A stretch of 64,000 bases of DNA, taken from contig NZ_JACEFJ010000017.1 in NCBI RefSeq assembly GCF_015354735.1, forward strand, positions 38,645 to 102,644. The letters run 5' to 3'. Origin of the DNA: Pararhodonellum marinum (lineage in GTDB: Bacteria > Bacteroidota > Bacteroidia > Cytophagales > Cyclobacteriaceae). This document shows positions 26,967-35,623 of this stretch, piece by piece (within the stretch, counting starts at the first letter, position 1; each line of letters begins with the position of its first letter). Both the position numbers and the translations under genes were made by a program. The notes below the pieces were generated by a model. The model had not been told where the DNA came from and made no database searches. It saw only the letters and a program-made list of their open reading frames with translations.

Positions 26967-28610
26967 ATGAAATCAAAAAACAGACTTTTCGTGAGAGGGT
27001 TTTTATTGCTCCTCTTCAGCATGGTTTTTATCGCTTGTAGTGAAGAGGACCAAAATCCATTGACAGAGCCCTGCACAAGTGATTGTGATCAAATGGATGC
27101 CGATAAATCAGATGAAATCAACAGGATCATCTCGGCATTGGATTACAACGCCAATGAAATGCTAAATGTCCAAAACATCAGTGGCGGCTCTAGTTCACGT
27201 GAAATTCTTAACGACAATACAAGTACAAACGCTCCTGTCTTGGGCGTAGCATCTACCTGTAGGACAACCGACTACAGCCTTGCGGCCAATTTTGATGATG
27301 TGGCGATTCTCAGGCCAACAAACGGGATTGTTTATCCAGGCGCTTTGGTAATTGGCAATAGCAGCATGTTGGATGGGCTGCCGGATCCGCTAACTTTGAG
27401 GCGTGCACCGGTCACTTTGCGGGTGGATTTGCCCGGTATTGGAGAGAACGGTACCATAGTGGTGGACAACCCTACAAACTCGGATGTACAAACGGGCATT
27501 GACAAGGCACTGGAGCATTGGAATAACTCGGCTTATCAAGAAGGCTATGTCAATGCCGCAAATTCATCTTATCAGGCGACAACTTCCTACTCATCCAAGC
27601 AAATGAGCCTTGATGTAGGTCTGAATGTAGAGTGGGCCACCGGGGCTGTTGCCGCACAGTTTGATTATAGCAGCAGTTCAGAAAAAAGAGTGGCCATGAT
27701 GGTATTTAAACAAGTGTTTTATACCATCACCATGGATACGCCTGAAAAGCCTTCCAGTGTATTTTCCAAAGACATATCCCTTACAGAAATTGCAAATAGG
27801 TTGACTTCCGAGACGCCCCCAGCCTATGTGCAATCAGTCTCTTATGGTCGCATCATCATGTTTCGCATGGAGACTACAGAAGAATCCACGGATGCTGAAC
27901 TTGAAGCTGCTTTTAACTATGCTGGGGGTTTTGTAAGTGCATCCGGTCAATTGGAATCCAAGTATAAATCCATCCTTTCAAAATCAAGCATCACTACGGT
28001 AACCATCGGAGGTAATGCGGCAGTAGCCACCAATGCGGTAAATGCCCAAGGGTTTGGAGATTTGAAACCCATCATCACAGGAGAAAATGCGGTTTATAGC
28101 AAAAACAATCCCGGAGTGCCTATAGCCTATACCATTCGCTACCTGAAAGACAATACTTTTGCAAAAATGGGATACACCACCGAGTACACCGCCAAAAACT
28201 GCACTTCCAAGTTAATTGACAACAAGCGAATCCGATATAAAAATGATGCCCGAATCTGGAATGGTTCCACCAAAACCAGCAGCAGGTGGCCGGGATGGGC
28301 AAGGGTATTGTTGGTTTACAAGCGTGCCAATTCCAGCACGGATATCCCTGTTGACCTGTCCTATTATTCAAAGGATTGGAGTGAAGATGTAAACGTGAAC
28401 CAAATCATCAACCTGCAGCCACCTGCCGGGGCACATGATATCCGTGTGGTTCAAGAGTATTATTTTAATTGCTTCGGTTGTTATCCAGGCTGGGTAGACA
28501 GGGAGGAGGTCACTTTGGGAACCACTCCGGTTGAAACCTTCGTGGAGTCCTGGTACGACAACAACAATGCTAAGATGAAAATATACAAAACCGACAGATT
28601 TCGAAATTGA
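26967..28610 (+). CDS. cholesterol-dependent-cytolysin-like lipoprotein
   Basis: A 547-residue lipoprotein (lipobox FIAC, Cys24) whose middle resembles the thiol-activated cytolysin (CDC) family. RRAPVTLRVDLPGI, a ladder of short strands around SSKQMSLDVGLNVEWATGA, MVFKQVFYTITMDTP and SVSYGRIIMFRMETT are the recognisable blocks, in family order and spacing. CDC proteins form large beta-barrel pores from two helical bundles that refold into hairpins. The Trp-rich undecapeptide of cholesterol-binding toxins is absent. The last 130 residues (WNGSTKTSSRWPGWARVLLVYKR and a CFGCYPGW motif) replace or extend domain 4. Predicted to act at the cell surface or on neighbouring cells, not necessarily eukaryotic (inference). 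A perfect terminator follows. Confidence 0.75.
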   Translation: MKSKNRLFVRGFLLLLFSMVFIACSEEDQNPLTEPCTSDCDQMDADKSDEINRIISALDYNANEMLNVQNISGGSSSREILNDNTSTNAPVLGVASTCRTTDYSLAANFDDVAILRPTNGIVYPGALVIGNSSMLDGLPDPLTLRRAPVTLRVDLPGIGENGTIVVDNPTNSDVQTGIDKALEHWNNSAYQEGYVNAANSSYQATTSYSSKQMSLDVGLNVEWATGAVAAQFDYSSSSEKRVAMMVFKQVFYTITMDTPEKPSSVFSKDISLTEIANRLTSETPPAYVQSVSYGRIIMFRMETTEESTDAELEAAFNYAGGFVSASGQLESKYKSILSKSSITTVTIGGNAAVATNAVNAQGFGDLKPIITGENAVYSKNNPGVPIAYTIRYLKDNTFAKMGYTTEYTAKNCTSKLIDNKRIRYKNDARIWNGSTKTSSRWPGWARVLLVYKRANSSTDIPVDLSYYSKDWSEDVNVNQIINLQPPAGAHDIRVVQEYYFNCFGCYPGWVDREEVTLGTTPVETFVESWYDNNNAKMKIYKTDRFRN

Positions 28611-28649
28611 GTTTCAGAAAATAGCTATCAACCAAATTTGGATTGAACT

Positions 28650-28681
28650 AATAAGCAGGCACTTCAGCCTGCTTATTTTTT
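28650..28681 (+). terminator. intrinsic terminator of the cytolysin-like gene
   Basis: A perfect 11-bp stem, AATAAGCAGGC with GCCTGCTTATT, has a 6-base loop and a T-run to 28681. It lies 40 bp after the stop codon and separates this gene from the downstream operon. Confidence 0.85.
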
Positions 28682-28688
28682 AACTTCA

Positions 28689-28858
28689 AAAATTACTGAG
28701 ATAGCTTTTGAATGTGGTTTTAATCCATTCAACTGATTTAATGCAGCTTTTCGTAAAATCAATAAGTGTAAGCCAAAGGAATTCAAACAATTATACCGGT
28801 ATGCATTAAGTGGAGAAAAAGTAACTAATTCTAGGGATGGCGCGATTGGAAGTTGTAT
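28689..28858 (+). pseudogene. remnant of an AraC-family DNA-binding domain
   Basis: Reading in one frame gives ITEIAFECGFNPFN, a stop at 28734-28736, then FNAAFRKINKCKPKEFKQLYR and a short tail. This is the second helix-turn-helix of an AraC-family regulator (consensus IA-GF---S-F-R-FKK--G-TP--YR) broken by one in-frame stop and lacking everything upstream. It sits directly after the terminator of the cytolysin-like gene, so a lost regulator may once have stood here. Too short to be functional. Confidence 0.7.
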
Positions 28859-29018
28859 AAATGAATGAAAGAATTTATATTTAAATATCTAATTTTTACC
28901 CAAAGGATACCAGATAACCCTATGTCGCTTTTGGGAATCACTTTTTAAAGTAATAAAGATTTAAGTTAAGCATTTTGGAATTCCCATAAACGGGGGTATT
29001 GTCAGCGCGATGATCTTA

Positions 29019-29038
29019 AGCACCGAATGATTGGTGCT
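29019..29038. promoter_or_regulatory. inverted repeat before the patatin-caspase operon
   Basis: AGCACC (29019-29024) and GGTGCT (29033-29038) form a perfect inverted repeat with an 8-base spacer, 32 bp upstream of the first start codon of the operon. It could be an operator or a 5' leader hairpin. No adjacent regulator is intact. Confidence 0.4.
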
Positions 29039-29070
29039 ATTTGTCAATTTAAAAAAACTTAAGTGAGCCT

Positions 29071-30135
29071 ATGAAGCATGCACTAAAAATCCTATCCATT
29101 GATGGGGGTGGCATTAAAGGCATATTACCGAGTGTGATTCTCACGGAGGTGGAAAGACGAACCGGTCAACCTATTCACAAACTTTTTGATGTGGTAGCGG
29201 GAACGAGTACAGGTGGTATCCTAGCCATGGGGCTTTGCAAGGCAGCACCTTTGTCGGCGAAAGAAATGCTTTCTTTGTACCAAAAAGAGGGTGAAAGCAT
29301 TTTTACCAAAAGAAAAAAAAATTTCCTAAGCAGACTCGGAAGTCGTTTTGGTAGTGCGGGTGGGTCAGCCACCCAAATGGCGTACGATATAGCCGGTATC
29401 GAACAGGTGCTTGATCGATATTTTGGAAAAAGCCGCCTTAGTACAGCGCAAACGAATCTTCTTGTCACCAGTCATGATGTAGAAAAAGGCATGCCTTTTT
29501 ATTTTTCCAGCCGGCTGGCCAAAATAAACCCCAAAGAGGAGGATTTTGAGATGAAGGAAGTGGCACGCTCCACTTCGGCTGCTCCCACTTATTTTGAACC
29601 CAATATATTAAGCGGACAGGGAGAATCAGACATGGTATTGGTAGATGGGGGTGTTTTTGCCAACAACCCTTCTACCCTTGCTTATGCTGAAGCCAAGGAA
29701 ATATGGAAGCAAAGGCGGGAGATTATTTTACCATCAATGCCTACTGAAGATGCCAAAGGATATGTAGCAGTAGTCACCCCTGATGACCTTGACCTGCCGT
29801 TTTACATGCTTTCGCTTGGTTGTGGCTTTGCACCAACTACTGTAAGGGCAAAAGACTCTGCCAAATGGAATGCCTTTAAATGGTTTGAACCCTTGATGGC
29901 GGACATTTTTATGCGCAGTGTTTCCGAGAGTGTCCATTACTCGATGCAACATCTAATGCCTCCTTATACTGACCACTCCCCAAGGTATGAGCGATTGGAC
30001 ATGGAAATTCCTGAAAAATGCCGTGAAATGGACAATGCTTCTAAGGAAAATATCGAAGCCCTTGTCAAAACAGCCGAGTTGTATGTAAAAATGAAAAGTG
30101 CGGAAATAGATGGTATTTGTGAAATCATCGGTTAA
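29071..30135 (+). CDS. patatin-like phospholipase
   Basis: A 354-residue serine acyl hydrolase with the patatin catalytic dyad. The oxyanion loop is DGGGIKG (11-17), the nucleophile is Ser46 in GTSTG, and the catalytic Asp192 is in DGGVFANNPS. There is no signal peptide, so it acts inside the cell, where its likely substrate is membrane phospholipid. It is the first gene of a four-gene operon, 15 bp before a caspase/CHAT gene. Cytoplasmic patatins of this size also serve as membrane-damaging effectors in phage-defence systems such as CapV-type CBASS. No cyclase is present here, so activation would have to come from the operon's other products. Confidence 0.9.
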   Translation: MKHALKILSIDGGGIKGILPSVILTEVERRTGQPIHKLFDVVAGTSTGGILAMGLCKAAPLSAKEMLSLYQKEGESIFTKRKKNFLSRLGSRFGSAGGSATQMAYDIAGIEQVLDRYFGKSRLSTAQTNLLVTSHDVEKGMPFYFSSRLAKINPKEEDFEMKEVARSTSAAPTYFEPNILSGQGESDMVLVDGGVFANNPSTLAYAEAKEIWKQRREIILPSMPTEDAKGYVAVVTPDDLDLPFYMLSLGCGFAPTTVRAKDSAKWNAFKWFEPLMADIFMRSVSESVHYSMQHLMPPYTDHSPRYERLDMEIPEKCREMDNASKENIEALVKTAELYVKMKSAEIDGICEIIG

Positions 30136-30150
30136 AACTGATGTGAAACT

Positions 30151-32790
30151 ATGGTAGAAAAAAGGTCATATGCTTTGTTGATTGGTGTTGGTAAAAGGCC
30201 TGAAGATGCTCCTGGGATGGCTGTTTCAGCTGATGATGCAAAAAATATCGCCCTTGCCATGACACAGTATTGCCGTATCCCTGATGATCAACTTACTACA
30301 CTGACTAGTGAAAAGGCAACTCGCGAAAATATCTTTAGTGCTTTAGAAGATCTTGCTGAAAAAACAAGTTTAGAGGAAGCTGACACCGTGGTCATTTATT
30401 TTTCCGGCCACGGTTGCCGTGTCCAGAATGATTTATACTTAGTCTCGCATGACAGTCAGAATTCCGATATTCCAGGTACTGCCATCGCCGGTAACCAATG
30501 GATCAACTTACTCAAGAAATGTAAGGCAAGTAAAATGCTTGTCATACTCGATTGTTGCCATGCAGGCGCCTTCACCCAGGTTGATACCCACAAATGGCAG
30601 GCAGTTGGGCTTCCTTTTGATGCTGAAGCCTTCGTAGCCAACAAAAACAGGGTGGTACTGACAGCAAGTCACGCTGCACAGGTGTCTTACCTCAGCCGTC
30701 CGGTAAGTGTTTTTACCTACGCATTTATAGAAGCGCTCGGTGGCAAACATTTTTATTTGGGTGACAAGAATGTCACGCTTTTTGACCTTGCCCTTTATGT
30801 TAGGGAGCGGTCAGTTTACCTCAGTAAACAAATCAATAAAGAAAAACCCCAAAAGCCCGGTCTTTCCCTGCTTGAAAAAAGTGCAACTGAAAATTTTGTA
30901 CTATCCCGACATCCTAAAGGAGTGTATGAGCCTTTTGCTTTTTCATACCCTTTTTCTACGCTAACCATGGAAGATGGTGCCAAGGCCTTATTGCAGGAGG
31001 GTATGGAAGAAGATAAGGATTACCGCCAATTATTGTCCCAGGTTTTTAACATCGATATTTCAGGGAATGACAACATGCTTGGAATGGCCACCGGTGCCGG
31101 TTCGGCGGTCAATCAGAATCGAAATGAGTTTAATCCTACATTCAGTCCTATAATAAATTTTCAAATACCTGATCATTCGAAAACCTCAAATCCTGAGATC
31201 GCAAACGAAAAAGCGGGAAGTATCCCTGAATCTTTATTTTCTGATACAGAAATTAAAGCGCTTTCTGCCTCATCAAAATCTCTTGACGAGGGCTTTATTC
31301 ATATTAGGAATAACGATACGATTTATTTGCGTCTTCCCGGTCAATCTGAACATTTCACTTACAAATTGAAAAGTGAAAGATTTTCTTCCCAGATCATACC
31401 CTTACTGCAACGGATTTCTTATGAAGATATCCTGCGCGACCCTGAATTTGAGTTGTTGGGCATAAGTTTATTCAATCGCCTATTTCCAGGAGAAGACGTC
31501 AAAAGGGCCTTTCAGGATTTTTTTAATTGGATAATGAACATACCTATTGAAAAATTGCGGTTTGTTTTTCAGTTTGACAAGGATTCTCTGGAAACTGCCT
31601 TTATCCCTTGGGAATACCTTTATTTTCAGCCTTTTGAAGATCAACAGGGATTTTTCTTTGGAGAACGTTTTGCCATTACCCGGAGGCTGGAAAACAGGAT
31701 GCAAGCAGCGGTAAAAGAAGGAATACTTTCTGAACTCAATATACTTTTTGCCCTATCACCCTACTTGCTCGATTCACCTTATGCACATAAAATCCCCCAA
31801 CTCATCGAAAACATCAAAAGTGACATCAGAAATAAGGTGCAGATTAAAATTTTATTTCCCGAAAACATCGCGGCATTGGAAAAGGAGATCAAATCCCGCC
31901 AATACCATGTCGTTCATCTCGCAGGGGTTGCCAAAATGGAATCAGGAAAAGGTACGGAAACAGCTTTTCTGTTTGGTTTTTTGCAGAAAGAAAAAGAAGC
32001 TTTTTCCTGTTCTCAGTGGATAAAAAGCGATGATTTGCTTTCGTTGATGCGCGAATCCAAACCCTCTTTTGTTTTTTTTCACCCTTGCAAAGTCTTTCAG
32101 CCGGAATTGCTAGAAAACCGGAATGAGCAAAATTTCATAGCGATGACAGGGCTGGCGTTCCATATTGCCTCTCTGATACCCGGTGCACTCGCTTTACAAA
32201 TCGGTTTTGAAACGGAGTATACCTTGTCGTTTCTTAAAAACTTTTATAGTGTCTCCACCAAAGGGGTGGAGCTTTACCGGGCGGTACATGAGTCTCTCAA
32301 AAACCTAACACAATCAGGTCTGGATGACGAATCCCTTCCTCGCAACAGGGTTCTAGGGATGAGCGCCTTATTTTCGGATTTATCAGGTAGGTTTGAACTC
32401 ATCAATACTGCGTCCAACATAAACAGAAATCAAAACAATAAATGCCCTAATGTCAATGATTTTATCAGAGCAAAGTGTCCTGAGGAGTTTGTGTTGGATG
32501 ACAATGGCCAACCTGCAGGCTATAGGTGTCCTTCTTGTAAAAAGCAAAGGATGTTTTGTAAAAACGAGGCATGCGGTAGATTGATTGATGAATTTGATAT
32601 GACCGAAAAAGTATGTAGCCATTGCGGAAAGAATCCACATGAGAATGTGAAGGTGGCTAAAGACACCATGCAGATTCAAAATGAAGGAACTACTAAGGCA
32701 AATGCTCGACCAATCCTACCGGGTGGCATATTTCCTAAACCACAAACGGAAAGCAACTCGCCTTTAAACACCAAGTTACGCAGACCATGA
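30151..32790 (+). CDS. caspase-like peptidase fused to degenerate CHAT domain and zinc ribbon
   Basis: An 879-residue multidomain protein. Residues 1-250 form a C14 caspase/metacaspase domain with catalytic His87 in SGHGC and Cys136 in DCCHAG. A low-complexity Asn/Gly-rich linker follows (about 300-360). Residues about 400-770 resemble a CHAT domain (LLGISLFNRLF, AFIPWEYLY, YHVVHLAG). The usual catalytic HG of CHAT is replaced (HLAGVAK near 588) although a Cys is kept (HPC near 645), so this second peptidase is probably inactive. Residues about 764-830 hold a zinc ribbon with YRCPSCKKQ and VCSHCGK. The stop overlaps the next start (ATGA). Likely a regulated protease of a conflict system. Confidence 0.85.
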   Translation: MVEKRSYALLIGVGKRPEDAPGMAVSADDAKNIALAMTQYCRIPDDQLTTLTSEKATRENIFSALEDLAEKTSLEEADTVVIYFSGHGCRVQNDLYLVSHDSQNSDIPGTAIAGNQWINLLKKCKASKMLVILDCCHAGAFTQVDTHKWQAVGLPFDAEAFVANKNRVVLTASHAAQVSYLSRPVSVFTYAFIEALGGKHFYLGDKNVTLFDLALYVRERSVYLSKQINKEKPQKPGLSLLEKSATENFVLSRHPKGVYEPFAFSYPFSTLTMEDGAKALLQEGMEEDKDYRQLLSQVFNIDISGNDNMLGMATGAGSAVNQNRNEFNPTFSPIINFQIPDHSKTSNPEIANEKAGSIPESLFSDTEIKALSASSKSLDEGFIHIRNNDTIYLRLPGQSEHFTYKLKSERFSSQIIPLLQRISYEDILRDPEFELLGISLFNRLFPGEDVKRAFQDFFNWIMNIPIEKLRFVFQFDKDSLETAFIPWEYLYFQPFEDQQGFFFGERFAITRRLENRMQAAVKEGILSELNILFALSPYLLDSPYAHKIPQLIENIKSDIRNKVQIKILFPENIAALEKEIKSRQYHVVHLAGVAKMESGKGTETAFLFGFLQKEKEAFSCSQWIKSDDLLSLMRESKPSFVFFHPCKVFQPELLENRNEQNFIAMTGLAFHIASLIPGALALQIGFETEYTLSFLKNFYSVSTKGVELYRAVHESLKNLTQSGLDDESLPRNRVLGMSALFSDLSGRFELINTASNINRNQNNKCPNVNDFIRAKCPEEFVLDDNGQPAGYRCPSCKKQRMFCKNEACGRLIDEFDMTEKVCSHCGKNPHENVKVAKDTMQIQNEGTTKANARPILPGGIFPKPQTESNSPLNTKLRRP

Positions 32791-35615
32791 ATTTGGCGGA
32801 GAAAATATTTTTGGAATGGGTGAAGCCCGGTTTACCCGCTTTGGTAGCGAATGCTTATGCGGAGGCCTCAATAGCAGGGGAGCCGATGGTTCCATTTGCG
32901 AACTTCATGGAAAATTTCAAAACCAAACTTTCGGGAGTAGACAATCTCTCTGCTTGTTTGGAATTGCTTGATGATAGTATGGCGATTTCCTTTGGCAGTT
33001 CATGGCAAGCTGATACGCCACAAAAATTCAGGTCAACAGTCATCTCCCATATTCAGAACTCCTTCACGAAAGCCATAGAAAGACAGCAAACTGAGGAAGA
33101 AGAACATGCTCAGCGCTTGGTTATTGCTTTATTTCTGGAATGGGTTTTCACCTGGAGATTAGTATTGGCTAAAAATTTTGTAACAGAGCAAAAAGAGATA
33201 CTTAAAAATAGACCGCCTCATGTGCCCGACCTTGTCCATTATGCTCAATTGATGGTGCGTAGGCGTTGGGTGGAAGTTATGCCCATGGCTGAATCTTTGA
33301 TAGAAAGTGATTTGGTGGATATTTCCGACAAGGCCCGCCTACATGCCATGCTTGCTGATATACTATTGCATTGGATGGTAAACAAGACCAAAGCAAAGAA
33401 ACACATCCACCTTGCAATGGAACTTTCTCCTGACATTGGATATCTCCATGATATCAATGCCCGCATTTCTATGGAGGAAGGGAATCATGAGGAAGCCTTG
33501 ATGCAGTTCAATAGGTACAAAAGTGAATTTCCCAAGGATATCCAACCTGATCTGAGTCTTGGTCTTTATTATGAGAAAAATGAAAACTTTTCACTTGCCA
33601 TCCAACAATATGAAGGTATCCTACTAAAGCATCCTGGCCATATAGCCACCCATCATCAAAAACTACAGCTCGCTTATAAAATTTTTGCCGATGTTGGGCC
33701 TAGGATACAATTTATTGATTCATCTACCTCCCTATTGCTTTATTTGGAACCGGAAGCGCAGTACGATATTTTGATTGCAACAGCCTCCGCATATGAAAAA
33801 TTCAACGACCACACCACTGCAGAAAACTGGTTTCGCAAGGCCATTGAAACGGACACGGAACGACCAGAGGGATACAATCTGCTTGGTGCTATGAAGGCCA
33901 AGCAAATCCGGGAATCTGAAGAGGAATTGGAAAAAAAGGAATACCAAAAGGAAGCAGAAGCATTGCATGCAACATCCATTAAACTTGCCCCTGCGCATTT
34001 TGATGGTTACTGGAACCTTATTCTTTTGCTTCAACAAGTAGGAGATTATCCTCGGGCCATAGAAGTGCTTAAACAGGCCTTACCTCTTTGTCCTTCATTC
34101 CGCAGGTTGATTTATATGCAGCAGGTGTACCTCTTTCAAGACCTGAAAGCATGGGATGATGCCAATGAAGCCTTTTTGCATGCAGTAGGTGACAAGGATG
34201 AAAATGATCACATTGATAGGTTTATTGAAGATGCTGTTGGATTCTACAAAAACTACTTAAAGGAAAATGAAAATACTGATGGGTTTGATGCTTTATCGCA
34301 GTTGAATCAATTGATAGACCGTCTCGAACAAGCTGAGGGCACCCATGGAAAAGAAATTTGGTATAGGTTAAGGATTGAGGCCATGCTTTCCTTTGACAGG
34401 ACATCTCCCGCTTTATTGGAATTACTGCGTGAGGCCACACTTCAATTTCCCAAAACGGAATATTTTCACCAGGAGTTTATTCAATTGTTGGCGGACAACC
34501 CTAGCTTTGAAAAGGAAAGAAAAGCCGTTCTTGAAAAAGCCTTTTTATTGTTCCCTGATGTTTCTTTCTTCAAAGATCAAATCCGTCAAATGGTATTTGG
34601 CTTAACCCATGAGTATCTTTCATCTCCCCGTCCTCTGTACATTGATTTTGATGCCGCTATCTCCGATCTCATTTTGAAACATGGTAGCAATGAATTTCTC
34701 CCCGAATTCATGGAGGAAATTGAAAATTTCAGAAGGAGAATGAAAGAAGTGTATGGGCTACAGATACCTGGATTACAATTCAGGGCCTATGAGACTACGA
34801 ATGCATCTTACGATTACTATCTTAGCATTGATGAATTGATTGTGGTTGCAGGGAAAAAATTTCAGGATGATGCTTTGTTGGTACAAGGTGAGCCTGAGTG
34901 GTTTGAAGCCCTGGGTGTTAAAACCGAGCCTCTTTCCTCACATGGTCTGATGACCTTAATGCATTGGGTGTCTTATCGGGAAGCCGATAAACTGAGCGAG
35001 CAAGGCATAGAAATGTTTAAGCCTGAGCATTTGATATTTTTTCAACTTGAATTTTTCATATGGCAACATGCGGTAAGATTCATTAAAATAGAAGATGAAG
35101 ATATCCGGCATGTATTGGAAAGGGAAGACCATGAGACAGCTGCAAAATTTTTGGAATTGTTACAAACCCTTGTGTCATGCAGGGTCCCCTTATTGAACAA
35201 AGAAGCTTTGCTACTCAGAATGAAGCTAGGCATGCAACGTGGCCTTTCTATCACGCAGATTGCTTCAGATATTTTAACGGACAGGAACTACCAACCGCTG
35301 CTCCCCTATTCTCCTAAAACCAATTCCGAATTCACCGTTTCTCCAAAGATCCAAAGTACTATTGCACGATCACTGGGTAAGCTTAAAGGAGGAGAGTGGT
35401 ACCTCAAAATTACCGCAGAGGAATGTCAGCAAATATTGGCCGCTTTCAGAAATGCAAATCCTACGGGAAAAGAAAAGGTGTTGGTAGCTGAGGACAGCAT
35501 AGCATGGGCTCTATCTGTTATGGTCAAATTGGAATTTCCTTTCCTGCAATTTGTAACCAATAAATATCCGGGTGTCCCAAATCCCGAAGAACTTATCGAA
35601 ATTTCCACTGAGTAA
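32787..35615 (+). CDS. TPR protein with FlhA/SctV-C-like (FHIPEP) domain
   Basis: A 942-residue soluble protein. Residues about 130-500 contain tetratricopeptide repeats (for example HIATHHQKLQLAYKIF and GDYPRAIEVLKQALPLCP). From about 615 to 940 the sequence follows the cytoplasmic domain of type III export gate proteins by eye: an IENFRRRMKEVYGLQIPGL segment (RI-iR---A-e-G--lP), then SYDYYLSID, READKLSEQGIEMFKPEHL aligned with the part before the ATHL block, and a C-terminal PFLQFVTNKYPGVPNPEELI aligned with the final VLSyxEi block. No membrane helices exist. It is translationally coupled to the caspase gene by an ATGA overlap. Function unknown; a ring or scaffold role is inference. Confidence 0.72.
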   Translation: MNLAEKIFLEWVKPGLPALVANAYAEASIAGEPMVPFANFMENFKTKLSGVDNLSACLELLDDSMAISFGSSWQADTPQKFRSTVISHIQNSFTKAIERQQTEEEEHAQRLVIALFLEWVFTWRLVLAKNFVTEQKEILKNRPPHVPDLVHYAQLMVRRRWVEVMPMAESLIESDLVDISDKARLHAMLADILLHWMVNKTKAKKHIHLAMELSPDIGYLHDINARISMEEGNHEEALMQFNRYKSEFPKDIQPDLSLGLYYEKNENFSLAIQQYEGILLKHPGHIATHHQKLQLAYKIFADVGPRIQFIDSSTSLLLYLEPEAQYDILIATASAYEKFNDHTTAENWFRKAIETDTERPEGYNLLGAMKAKQIRESEEELEKKEYQKEAEALHATSIKLAPAHFDGYWNLILLLQQVGDYPRAIEVLKQALPLCPSFRRLIYMQQVYLFQDLKAWDDANEAFLHAVGDKDENDHIDRFIEDAVGFYKNYLKENENTDGFDALSQLNQLIDRLEQAEGTHGKEIWYRLRIEAMLSFDRTSPALLELLREATLQFPKTEYFHQEFIQLLADNPSFEKERKAVLEKAFLLFPDVSFFKDQIRQMVFGLTHEYLSSPRPLYIDFDAAISDLILKHGSNEFLPEFMEEIENFRRRMKEVYGLQIPGLQFRAYETTNASYDYYLSIDELIVVAGKKFQDDALLVQGEPEWFEALGVKTEPLSSHGLMTLMHWVSYREADKLSEQGIEMFKPEHLIFFQLEFFIWQHAVRFIKIEDEDIRHVLEREDHETAAKFLELLQTLVSCRVPLLNKEALLLRMKLGMQRGLSITQIASDILTDRNYQPLLPYSPKTNSEFTVSPKIQSTIARSLGKLKGGEWYLKITAEECQQILAAFRNANPTGKEKVLVAEDSIAWALSVMVKLEFPFLQFVTNKYPGVPNPEELIEISTE

Positions 35616-35623
35616 ATCATTTT

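Noticed and set aside
29071..32790. A CBASS or gasdermin system
   Set aside because: No nucleotide cyclase, Cap2/Cap3 or gasdermin-like protein is encoded in the operon or beside it.
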